A DNA stretch of 64,000 nt from Phallus indusiatus (Eukaryota; Basidiomycota; Agaricomycetes; Phallales; Phallaceae), in NCBI GenBank assembly GCA_027605045.1, contig JAQFWX010000023.1, forward strand, positions 620,001 to 684,000, read 5' to 3'. Each line of letters opens with the position of its first letter. Position 1 is the first letter of the stretch. Position numbers and translations under genes: made by a program. The notes under the pieces were generated by a model. That model worked only from the letters and a program-made list of their open reading frames with translations, made no database searches and was not told the DNA's origin. Positions 1 through 9,816 of the stretch are shown piece after piece.

Positions 1-948
1 GTTGTTACACTTGTCGATGAAATGTAAAGTGCAATCTGACTTACGACATAGATCGAAGTCGATCAACCTCCAGCGATGCACATGCCCATGGTTTGGACAT
101 ATTTTCCCCGAAGAATCGTTATTTGCTGAGAGGATATTGCTCCATCGAATGTCCAAAGGTTCTATACCAAAACGACCCATGTCGTTGAATAGTTCAGAGA
201 CGTCTTCCCTATTAAAAATCGTGATTCAAACTCAGTCAAGAACGAGATAGCTAACGTACTTTATAGTAGGGTCAAGGGGTACTCCGACAGGAATATTTCC
301 ACCTAATTTTTCCAAGACGAGTATCGAAAGAATAGGACCGTGACCAGGTATTTCTTTCTCGTACTTTATTTCGTTCACGTATGCACCTGTGTGATTTATT
401 TCATAATCTTCTTCATCTTCGGACTCATCGGACTCTTCAGACTCCCATATAGATAGATCTTGACCGTCTTGCAATCGCGTCTGAAAAAAGCCGTAACATT
501 GAGGGATTGAGACGCCTTGTAGTTGTTCTAGTTCTTCGTAGAACCAAGCCTCCTGAGCGATACTTCCAGCTTTCTTCCGCTGTGAAACTTTAACTACCAA
601 TGGCGGCAACTCGAAATCTGTTTCCATCACAGTTACGCTGTGAACTGAACCGACTCTGCCTTCTCCAAGCCGTTCACCTAGATATAGAGTAAGATGTTGA
701 TCCCCAGGTGGCGGTAGGTTCGATGGCGGGCGAGGTGGAATACCATCCGGTCTCATAAATTCTTCGGCCTTGATCGATACGTGGTGTCCTGGTTTGGCGG
801 TTCCTTTGTGCAAGGTTTGCGCACAAGGTGTTCCATCCTCGGAGACGAGACCGTGAATAGTGATCAAAGAAAACGCGTTAAAAGGCTATAAGAATCGTCG
901 ATTTATCATTTGGAAAGTCGAGTTAGCACTCACTACAGTATACTTCAT
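1..948 (-). CDS. Kinase-like protein, tandem copy 1 (partial, runs off left edge)
   Basis: Exon model: 934-948, 260-885, 1-208 (continues off the window). The first exon is only 15 nt (MKYTV), followed by a 48-nt intron and the large N-lobe exon. Visible kinase features are a glycine-rich loop (LGEGRVGSVH), a VAIK-like lysine (LVVKVS), a possible alpha-C glutamate (EAWFYEELEQL), a hinge-like LSILVLEKLGG, and in the next exon a catalytic-loop-like DIRWSNIL and an IDFD in place of DFG. An acidic stretch (ESDESEDEEDYE) interrupts the N-lobe. The HRD histidine is absent (LDIRW). It resembles the degenerate, lineage-restricted protein-kinase-like proteins of Agaricomycetes; whether it is catalytic is unknown. 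The start was chosen because all three copies keep the same mini-exon and splice sites. Confidence 0.7.
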
Positions 949-1288
949 AGTTAAAGTTATAGAGACAATGACTGAGTTGATATCAAGTACGCGACACGAT
1001 CGGAGTTTGGATTGCAAACAAAACGTCCCTACTCACGGGCTTGAGCTTGAGCAATTAGTTGCCCATAAGCCACTTTCGGGCCGTTTGTTATGATCTATTA
1101 CTGTCCTCAGAACCAGGCTTATCATCGATTATTGTCAGTCAGCAATTATTGCAGTCGATAATTAACCGAAATCGATAAGCAGTTGATAAGCATTAGGCTG
1201 ATACCCTACTACATAGATAGACACTACTTAAACCGCGAGTGTCATTGTCGCGCACTTTCGTCCAAATCACCTTGCAAGTTGCAATACG
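949..1288. other. Divergent intergenic region between kinase copy 1 and nuclease copy 1
   Basis: No coding sequence seen. From about 1228 the sequence matches the leader of the intact nuclease-like gene (about 5521-5581), so the duplicated block includes its 5' untranslated region. Confidence 0.5.
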
Positions 1289-2370
1289 ATGAATCATCCC
1301 CAACTACCTCAAGCTCCTCCTGGCGCTGCAGGTCGCCCGCGGCTATATCTTCCTCATCGCCTTTTTGCTGGTCAACCAGAGATCCCCTAGGTCTCCCCCA
1401 GCAAAGTTTAAGCGCCTTACCTAAGCGAGACTAAATGTTCTCACGCGGCAGCACCACTGCTCTCGTGGTGGACAACGAGTAGGGAACTCGTCACGAACAT
1501 GGGGAAGTTACATAGATGGCGAGGAATTATTTTAAGAGAATATGATTTATAATTAAACAAAAAGCAAGGGAGACTTGTTCTACAAAGCATAACTGTAATA
1601 TTTCCTCCAGTAAGGAGTTAGAGTATCAGTTAGAACAAATACAGAGTTGAAGAGAACCTAAGCCTTGCAGGAGAACCCTTGATTGCTGTAGATCAATAGT
1701 TTAAAAGTAGAAGGTTCGACTCAATATTGAATTCGGTTGCGATGAAATTTGTAGGGGGATCTTAACTGAAGAAGCATCCAATTCACCATCCGGAGGCGAG
1801 AAAAAAACCGATACGCCGAGGAATCGAACCCAGCAGCAACCCAAAGCACAGCCTTAACACACGCCATTGATCCATCACACCATAACATTAATATAATTTA
1901 TTGTTAATATAACGTATAAGTGGAGGGCGATCATCGAACAAGGAAAACTTTGGACGCGTCTGATTGGTTAAACGACACGCGCGGAAATTTGTTACCCGAT
2001 TTAGTCCCGAGCGCCTAAACTTTGCTGGGGGAGACGTAGGACGAATGTCAACCAGTTTCGTTCCAAGCTAATGACTCTCCTGTAACTGCTGGTCATCCTG
2101 CCTTACCCATCTTTCCCATATCTTTTCCTATCGGTCTGCCGGTGCAGAATCCTCTCTCATTGCACATGCATCCTTTGCAAGAGGCACCCTACACTACATC
2201 ACGAAAGTCCCAGATGAAAACAGCCGCGCAAATCACTGCCCTACAAAATTCAGCCAACAGAATGAATCGCGTCCAGGCGTGCAGAAGCTTTTGGACAACT
2301 TGATACGCTATGCAAGCCATGCCGTCGTTCAGCCAGGCTGTCAGGCTCCCCCGCCAGATACCACATGCAT
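1289..2370 (+). pseudogene. PD-(D/E)XK-like gene, copy 1: disrupted and truncated
   Basis: The ATG at 1289 and the following 90 nt match the start of the intact gene at 5582 (MNHPQLPQAPPGA). The match stops at 1379, where a 667-bp element is inserted, and resumes at 2047. Near 2290 the copy has one base fewer than the intact gene (cttttggac versus cttctgggac), a frameshift. Similarity ends near 2370, so the conserved PD-(D/E)XK core is missing. It is therefore a dead copy with three lesions: insertion, frameshift and 3' truncation. The order of events is not known, but the sharp insertion boundaries suggest the element arrived in an otherwise recognisable gene. Confidence 0.8.
1380..2046. mobile_element. 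Non-autonomous TIR DNA transposon (667 bp) with 9-bp target duplication
   Basis: The insertion sits between two copies of GTCAACCAG (1371-1379 and 2047-2055); the intact paralogue has this site once. The ends are inverted repeats: the left end (1386-1415) and the reverse complement of the right end (2011-2040) share CTCCCCCAGCAAAGTTTA and match at about 28 of 30 positions over that core. No transposase frame fits inside. A 9-bp target duplication points to a Mutator-like (MULE) helper rather than Tc1/mariner (TA) or typical hAT (8 bp), but the family call is inference. On the minus strand a tRNA B-box-like GGTTCGATTCC lies at 1820-1830. Confidence 0.85.
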
Positions 2371-2849
2371 CAAAATGTCAGGTAGCGGAAGATGGAAACC
2401 AGCTGAGTCCGCGCGCGCGACTCGCTGGTGATTGGCCCATCGCGACATATTATTTTTAAGCTATTAATTTGTATAAATGACGACTGTCTGGTTGCGCCCT
2501 ATCTATTGGAATAGAATAAACGGCGGAATGCGATTCGATAAATATGAAAATGTGTACGAGTGTACCCACTAGCAAGTTCACATGAAGTCGACATAGTAGT
2601 ATGTGACGTGTCTTCATCAATACATAAATACACCATGCCATGGTTTCGACTAATAATTCGGTAGTGCATTGTATTAATATATAGAAATCCAGGGTCATGT
2701 ACAGTGCACACAAATAGAAGCAGGGAGACGTCTCGCAGCTCCGACGTACACAAGCTGAACACCTGCTTATTGGTCCATACAGATGGATTTTTACTGATGC
2801 TGAAAGGTGATTAGTTTATTGACTAAAGAAATATGTACAACTGCTTTTG
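2371..2849. other. Intergenic, nothing recognised
   Basis: Region between the truncated nuclease-like copy and the end of kinase copy 2. It contains several short open frames on both strands, but none has recognisable coding features. Confidence 0.4.
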
Positions 2850-3861
2850 TTAGTCCCAGGGCTCCACAATGCGACCCACAACCAAGCTTCTGAATAATCT
2901 TCTTAACCATTGGTTGTTACATCTGTCGATGTAATCCAAGGTGCAATCTGACTTCCGACATAGATCAAAATCAATCAATCTCCAGTGATGTACATGTCCG
3001 TGGTTTGGGCATATTTTTCCCGGAGAATCATCATTTGCTGAGAGGATATTGCTCCATCTAATGTCCATCAGTTCTATACCAAAACGAGCCAAGTCATTGA
3101 ATAGCTCATAGACGTCTTCCCTAATAGAATTATTGATTCATATGATTCACGACTCAAAAAACGAGACAGTAAACGTACTTTATAGAATCGACGGGCACTC
3201 CGAGAGGAATATTTCCACCCAATTTTTCTAAGACGAGTATTGAAAGAATAGGACCGTAACCAGGTAGTTCTTTCTCGTAATTTTTTTCGTTAACGTATGG
3301 TTCTACATGAATTATGTCATAATTTTCTTCATCTTCGGACTCATCGGACTCGGATTCCCATATAGATACGTGCTGACTGTCCTGTAATCGTGTCTGGAAA
3401 AAACCGTAACATCGAGGGATTGATACGCCTTGCAGCTGTTCAAGTTCTTCATAAAACCAAGCCTCTTGAGCAATACCTCCAGCTTTCTTCCGCTGCGAAA
3501 CTTTTACTACCAATGGCGGCAACGCGATATCTGTTTCCATCATAGTGACGTTGTGAACTGAACCAACTCTGCCTTCTCCAAGCCGTTCACCTAGATATAG
3601 CGTAAGATGTTGATCGCCAGGTGGTGGTAGATTTGACGGCGGGCGAGGTGGAATACCATCCGGTCTCATAAACCTTTCGACGTCCATCGAGACGTGCTGT
3701 CCTGGTTTGGGAGTTCCTCTGTGTAATGTCTGCGCACAAGATACACCATCCTCGGAGACGAGACCGTGAATAGTGATTGAAGAAAACGCGTTAAATGGCT
3801 ATAAGAATCAATTATTTATCATTTGGAAAGTCGAGTTAGCACTCACTACAGTATACTTCAT
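2850..3861 (-). CDS. Kinase-like protein, tandem copy 2 (intact)
   Basis: Exons 3847-3861, 3179-3798 and 2850-3120 total 906 nt (301 aa). Introns are 48 and 58 nt. This is the only copy with a complete, uninterrupted frame inside the window. The N-lobe shows the glycine loop LGEGRVGSVH at about residue 60, the lysine in LVVKVS, and FYEELEQL as a possible alpha-C helix. The C-lobe fragment has LMDIRWSNIL in place of HRDxxxxN and IDFDLC in place of DFG. The protein ends soon after the activation-segment region, so most of a normal C-lobe is missing; full kinases need about 250-300 aa for the domain alone. Most likely a pseudokinase or regulatory kinase-like protein. It points away from the intact nuclease-like gene at 5582. 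Confidence 0.72.
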
Positions 3862-4549
3862 AGTTGGAATTATAGAGACAATCAGTTGATAGTTGTCCAG
3901 TGCGCGACACAATCGGAGTTTGTATTAGGTTCGGCCAAGCTCCTTTCACACTCCGACTTGAGCTCCGCAGGACCTTTTCGAAGGGGCTGGGTGCAACCTA
4001 CATGGTGTTTAGGGGTAGCTCGCAGGACTTTTCGCGAGATCACCGTTTATTTTTAGTCTTTAATTGTTGGAGATAAATTGTAGCAATTATGTATACCTAC
4101 AATATTGATTATCATAGCACTCTATAATTACCTGTAGGTTTTGAAGATATTTACGTGCGGAGGCAAAGTAGTTGAGAGTAAACCTCCAAAAAACCACCAC
4201 CCTCAGTTGAGCATCAACGCTCGTAAGAAAGATAAAAATTTCAATTCAAACTTAAGAAAACACAATTTAGTCGTAGTCATCGAGTCTTGTCTTGATTTGT
4301 TTTGGGAATTTTCACAACTTTTCGGCTTAGTTTTCAGGCCGCTCTTGTTGCTTACACAATCGCGCGCCTCCGCAAGTTGACTGAGTGGATATACAGTTGA
4401 ATATCTCATAATGCATAACGTCGGGAAGGCCGAAATCATATACACTATGAGAATTATACAGTCCGAGAATGCGTGACATTGTGTCACGCGTTACTTTTTG
4501 TGATGACATGTGTCCGGCGTCAACGCAAAGACTTGAAGCCCAGTCGTGC

Positions 4550-4797
4550 ACGCCTGGACGAGAAAAGCGAGAATTCGAGGAGATTTAATCACCTCAAAAA
4601 TTCTGAGAGTTTTCTGCAGAAATTTTGAAGAATTCCCCGCTTAGCGGAATTTCAATTTCTTCGTAATTCAAATTTTCTCATAAACCGTTGAAGGTTTGAT
4701 AAGCGAATTAAATAAGTACCTCAAAATTTCTGCAGAAAACATTCAGAATTTGAGGTGATTAAATCCTCTCGAATTCTCACTTTTCTCGTCCAGGCGT
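4550..4797. repeat. Foldback / MITE-like inverted repeat
   Basis: Two arms of about 80 nt, 4550-4633 and 4718-4797, are imperfect reverse complements. Both outer ends read ACGCCTGGACGAGAAAAG inward, and both contain TTTTCTGCAGAAATTTTGA. The loop is about 85 nt and AT-rich. No clear target-site duplication was found next to the ends (gtgc left, atgg right). It is too short to code for anything; a small non-autonomous element or a hairpin-forming repeat are the options. Confidence 0.75.
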
Positions 4798-4838
4798 ATG
4801 GTCTAAGTTCTAACGCGGAAGGCTCGGCGTTTGTAAGG

Positions 4839-4991
4839 CTAAAAAAAATTTTGGCCGTTTTGCTGATGCCCTTTTTTGAATTGGTCCAATATGCCAGCCA
4901 TCTGTGCCAGGTCGTGCAATGCGGTTGTGAGTGTCGGAATATCAGGTTGGCTTTCTGATATTGCATGCATGGCGGTCAGTAATCGATCCAT
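4839..4991 (-). CDS. Very short frame, possible gene remnant
   Basis: A 50-residue frame starting MDRLLTAMHAISESQPDIP and ending QQNGQNFF. The composition looks protein-like (amphipathic, no low complexity), but I do not recognise it and there is no supporting context. It may be a fragment of a transposon-borne or duplicated gene. Confidence 0.2.
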   Translation of the reverse strand: MDRLLTAMHAISESQPDIPTLTTALHDLAQMAGILDQFKKGHQQNGQNFF

Positions 4992-5581
4992 TGCATTCCT
5001 GTTTTGATATGTATGACACGAGTGTTTTTTGGTTTGTGCGCGTCGTTGACAAAAATCGGCTGGAAATATAGTGACTGAGAGGTTAATCTCCTCTTAGTAT
5101 AGATGACTAGGAGCAGTAGTTTAGACTGATGTAACTGTAATATTTCCAGTCGAGGAAACTACTCTCGACTGCAAGGATATTATATACATATGCGGCTAAA
5201 CTACGCATATACTGATCAGTCCCACGATAGCGATTATCACGAGTTGGCATCGCCGAGATTCTACCTTTTGTCAGTCGTCCTTATTTCTCGGTCTGAGTGT
5301 CCGTCCGGGTGTGGGCCTCACGTTTGTTCTGGATGGTTGGTTGGGAACCCCCTGGGGGTTCGGACATGAGTCAAAGTAGTTAAGAAAGGATTGTAGATAG
5401 ATAGATCGACAAGAGATATTAAGCTAGAAGCTATATACACGGCTTTTTTCACTAATTTTCCGTCTTCCCAGACCGTGGGAAAAAGATCTTGAGGTGATAG
5501 TAAGGAGTAAAGCCGTACTCTTAAACTGCGAGTGTCATTGTCGCACACTTTCGTCCAAATCGCCTTGCAAGTTGCGATACA

Positions 5582-6813
5582 ATGAATCATCCCCAACTAC
5601 CGCAAGCTCCTCCTGGCGCTGCAGGCCGCGCTCGGCTATATCTTCCTCATCGCCTTTTTGCTGGTCAACCAGCTTCGTTCCAAGCTAACGACTCTCCGGT
5701 AGCTGCTGGTCATCCTGCTTTACCAATGTTTCCCATACCCTTTCCTGTCGGTCTGCCGGTGCAGAATCCTCTATCATTGCACATGCATCCTTTGCAAAAG
5801 GCGCCTCATACTACATCACGAAAGTCCCTGACGAAAACAGCTGCGCAAATCACTGCCCTACAAAATTCAGCCAACAGAATGAATCGCGTCCAGGTGTGCA
5901 GAAGCTTCTGGGACAACTTGATACGCTATGCAAGCCATCCTGTCGCTCAGCCAGGCGGTCCGGCTCCCCCGCCAAATACCACATGGACCATCCCACCTGC
6001 TCAACGAATACCGCTATCTTCGGCTGACCAGCAAGTCGAGGGTATTAAAGCTCTTGCAGCTTGGTACATATATCATGTTAACAGAGTTCCCGTGATTCCC
6101 CAGATGAGCAGCGAACCAAGTGTTCAGGGAGAATTTCTTATTCAAGCTATAGAACCTGTGAATGGTTTGCTCAAGGTCTGCTTGTGTAACATATACTGCA
6201 TAGATGTTTATTTCATTTGCAGATACGGTATCCTTCCCTAGGCGTTGTAAATGATGATGCAGCTTATCCTCGCTGGACACGTTCATGTGATGCACTTCAC
6301 CGCACCCCAGGCGTTCAAATTAATGCAGGCGATCCAGATTTCATGTTACTCCGTTCTTCCGGTCTTCAGGAAAATGGAGCTATCATGGAGATCAAATGTT
6401 GGTGGGCATACCTGACAGAAGATCTTGAAGAACTCTTTGATGTTATTGTCTCGCCCGATGGTACGATTTCGAATGTAGGAAGTTCTTCAGCAAAAAAGCT
6501 GCTGCTGCAAGTGAGAAAACTATTATTTCCATTGTTTGTGTGCACATAATGATCATCATCATAGATTTGGGGTGAACTTCACTTCTACCAAAGCTATCTC
6601 GGTTGCTTTACCAATGGAGAGACTGTTATGTTTTTTGCTCGATCAGGTCCAAATACCCTTATTCTATCACCACTTAGGCCATGGAATCACCAGGACGTTC
6701 ATGCGGCTCTCGCCGGCCTTAGCTATGCAGGAGTAGATATTCGCCACCTGGGTCAAGCTACGGTTGTTGACCAGCTGCTATGTCCCCAAGCGGATTGGGC
6801 GTCGCATTGGTGA
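5582..6813 (+). CDS. PD-(D/E)XK nuclease-like protein, intact copy
   Basis: Exons 5582-6175, 6223-6510 and 6565-6813 total 1131 nt (376 aa); both junctions are phase 0. The first about 110 residues are proline-rich. Residues in exons 2-3 follow the pattern of the PD-(D/E)XK phosphodiesterase fold: GDPDFMLLRS (Asp on a beta strand), then IMEIKCWW (ExK), then a helix IWGELHFYQSYLGCF with a conserved-type Gln/Tyr, and the strand ETVMFFARSG. That order (D, ExK, QxxY) is what the fold requires, but the assignment is from motif reading only. The protein could be a nuclease, an inactive relative, or an effector-type module. It sits between kinase-like copies 2 and 3. The start ATG is shared with the disrupted copy at 1289. 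Confidence 0.72.
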
Positions 6814-7395
6814 TCGAGGATCTCCAATAATGCTTTATTAAGTGAATGGTTGAATTTTTTTTTCAAATTCTTTTGCAGCCGCTCGCAGCCTGAGGTATAT
6901 TGTCCAAATAATTGAGATGGTCGCTAATAGTGAAATAAGGGCAGCTTTTACATGCTTTGTTAAATATTGACGCTAGACAATTATCCAATTTTCAATTTGT
7001 ATCAAGGGACTCAGGTCCGATTTGTCTTTTGAAATGCAAGTACCAGTAAAAGATAGATGCAAAATTGCAATTAAATTTACTGGTATGAGCGATTGACGTA
7101 TAACCGTCGAAATTCAACCGATTCTCTCAGAAGCCTTTGAGCTCTACCAAAAAAGAAACCGATCAGACACCAATCCCGCGACGGCAGCGCGACCAGCCTG
7201 AGCAGTAATCGTATAAACAGCAAATATGTATAAATTTTAGTAGGGAACAGTCAATCACCTGAAACAAGTAGTCAAGATAACGTGAACGACGGCGCGTGGT
7301 TTACAGTATCCAGTAACTACGGAAGAGGTATACGAGTATACATATGTGCATGTTGAGTGATCATTAATTCATTGACTAGGGCGACATAGCTATTA
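6814..7395. other. Intergenic, nothing recognised
   Basis: Convergent interval between the nuclease-like gene and kinase copy 3. No coding frame, repeat or RNA gene could be supported. Confidence 0.4.
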
Positions 7396-8402
7396 TTAAC
7401 AGGGTTCCCAAATGTAACCCTCCGCCAAGGATTCGAAAAGTATTGATAACCAACCGTCATTGCACATGTCAATGTAATGTAAAGTGCAATCTGACTTACG
7501 ACATAGATCGAAGTCGACCAATCTCCAGCGATGTATATGCTCATGATTTGGGCATATTTTTCCCGGAGAATCGTCACTTGCAGAGAGGATATTGTTCCAT
7601 CGAATATCCATCGGTTCTATACCAAAACGACCCATGTCATTGAATAGCTCATAGACGTCTTCCCTAGTAAAAAAATCTTGATTTATATCAAGTCAAAAAC
7701 CAGACATTTAACGTACTTTATGGAATCGACGGGCACTCCGACGGGAATATTTCCACCTAATTTTTCCAAGACAAGTATCGAAAGAATAGAACCGTGACCA
7801 GGTAATTCTCTTTCATACTTTATTTCGTTAACGTATGGTTCTGTATGATTCAATTCATAATCTTCTTCATCTTCGGACTCATCCGTCTCGGATTCCCATA
7901 TGGATACATGTTGACCGTCTTGTAATCGCGTCTGAAAAAAACCGTAACATCGAGGGATTGAGACGCCTTGCAACTGCTCGAGTTCTTCGTAAAACCAAGC
8001 CTCTTGAGCAATGCTTCCAGCCTTGTTTCGTTGCGAAACTTTGACTACCAATGGCGGCAGCTCAACATCCGTTCCCGTCACAGTTACGTTGTGGACTGAA
8101 CCCACTCTGCCTTCTCCGAGTCATTCACCCAGACATAGCGTAAGATGTCGATCGCCAGGTGGCGGTAAATTCGATGGCGGGCGAGGTGGAATACCATCCG
8201 ATCTCATAAAATCTTCCATGTCAATCAAGACGTGCTGTCCTGGTTTGGGAGTTCCGGTGTGCAAGGTCTGCGCACAAGGTACCCCATCCTTGAAGACGAG
8301 ACCGTGAATGGTTATCGAAGAAAACGCGTTAAGAGGCTATATAAAAGTCGGTGATTCGTCATTTTAAATGTCAAAGGTTTACATTACTATATTCTGTTCC
8401 AT
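7396..8402 (-). pseudogene. Kinase-like protein, tandem copy 3 with in-frame stop
   Basis: The same three-exon layout as copy 2 is preserved: 8388-8402, 7717-8336 and 7396-7663 (903 nt). All splice sites and reading phases are intact. At 8121-8123 the arginine codon just before the glycine-rich loop (GERLGEG in the other copies) is TGA, giving GE-stop-LGEG. Downstream the frame stays open and conserved to the end (LVVKVSQRNKAG, EPMDIRWNNIL, VDFDLCRKS). The first exon encodes MEQNI rather than MKYTV. A single nonsense change in an otherwise open frame suggests recent loss, or stop read-through, or a downstream start. Confidence 0.75.
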
Positions 8403-9816
8403 GGTAGAAGTTGTACAGACAGACAACCAGGATTAGTGATCGCGACCAAAGACGCGACGTGTTCGGAGTTTGGGTTGTACAGTGTCCCTACAATCCAAGT
8501 TATCCGTGGACAACCCTCCGGTCCGATTGTAATAAGCGAGTATCATTAGACGATAGATGCAGAATCGCGATCAGAATTGCGGACATGGGTGATTGACGTA
8601 TGACCGGGACCAATAGAAACAGGTATTCAAAGATAGAAACAACCGAGCCAAGACAAAATGATTCCGCGGCGACGCACGACACGACTCGGATGTGCTCGGA
8701 AGAACTTAACATGAACTAAACGGTTCCAAGAATCGGTCCCAGTTTGGTTGTGCACATAGACTATTAGACTGACATACGCAACAGTACTCAGTTCACAGTA
8801 TATACTAGTGCAGACGCAGAAAGCCTACGAGTGTAACAGCATGAGATCTAGTGCATGTTTCTTCCACCAAAAATCAGCCGCGCCGAAAACAAGTACATGT
8901 ATCACTTCGTGGTTTTGCCCCTTTGATTTCGTCTCAAACGGCTCTCTAGCTCCAAGCATACTCATTCCCGCACTCAATCACTGCAAAGCGTCAGGAAACA
9001 GTACCAATGATGTGGATGCAGATCGGAAGATGATGGACACGTATGTATGTACATGGACGTGCTATACGGAAAGTAGATAACACGTGTGAGATGAAAGTGA
9101 AGGTTCCGAGCAAAGGAGTCAATGAAATAATGCGTGATGGGGTAGTCGTACGTATAAAGGAAGGGTGTGGATGGAACGGGAAGGACAAGGGTGGAGAAAG
9201 CCTAGCATGCAGATCGAAACGCAAAGCTTGGGGAGAGACCGATTTAAGTCTAGAAAGACCGAACCAGATTACGCCAGAGCATAATTATGTCAATACAGAG
9301 CCACTCCAGGTTCCTTTGTGAAACTGAGACCCGACGTGGAAGCAACGAAAGCAAAGACGGGAATGTGGTTCGGTGAGTGCCAAACGCATCAACGTTCATG
9401 CAGTCGGCGTGTGGAATGAATATAAAATGGTACCCGAACATTATTGAAAAACAGGCCGGCCGCATATCAAATTTTCGTGCATAGTCCGAGTCCCGACTCG
9501 TTCATTGAGAAAGCGAAGAAGTTGATGGTTACTTTTGCCGATGGCACACATGCATGCCACAATATGTAAAAGGTGCCATCCCGTGCCAATGAAGTTAAGT
9601 AAGAGAAGTTGTCAAAAGGGAATGCCTGACCACGGAAAATGCGGAAAAGCGCATATCCGTGGGAACAAAAACGAAAAAAGGGGGGACCACTTCAAAATCC
9701 AAAACTTTATCTTGAACATCTTAACACCAGATCGCCAAGTCGCCAAGTTCGTATGTAGTTCTGAGGGGACGCAATTTTTCTTCTTCTCAGCTGGCATTTG
9801 CGTCCTGTTTTTTTTT
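8403..9816. other. Intergenic, 1.4 kb without a supported gene
   Basis: Contains several short open frames on both strands, none with recognisable motifs or coherent splicing. Some overlap the 3' end of the F-box gene on the opposite strand. Confidence 0.4.

Larger units (their letters stand above)
3862..5581. other. Intergenic region between kinase copy 2 and the intact nuclease-like gene
   Basis: About 1.7 kb with no supported gene apart from a very short frame (4839-4991, -). It carries a 248-bp foldback repeat (4550-4797). The equivalent interval between copy 1 genes is only 340 bp, so this one has been enlarged by insertions. Confidence 0.5.

Noticed and set aside
4141..4380. Short plus-strand frame of 79 codons
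   Set aside because: Non-ATG start, no motifs, and antisense frames of similar length; judged random.
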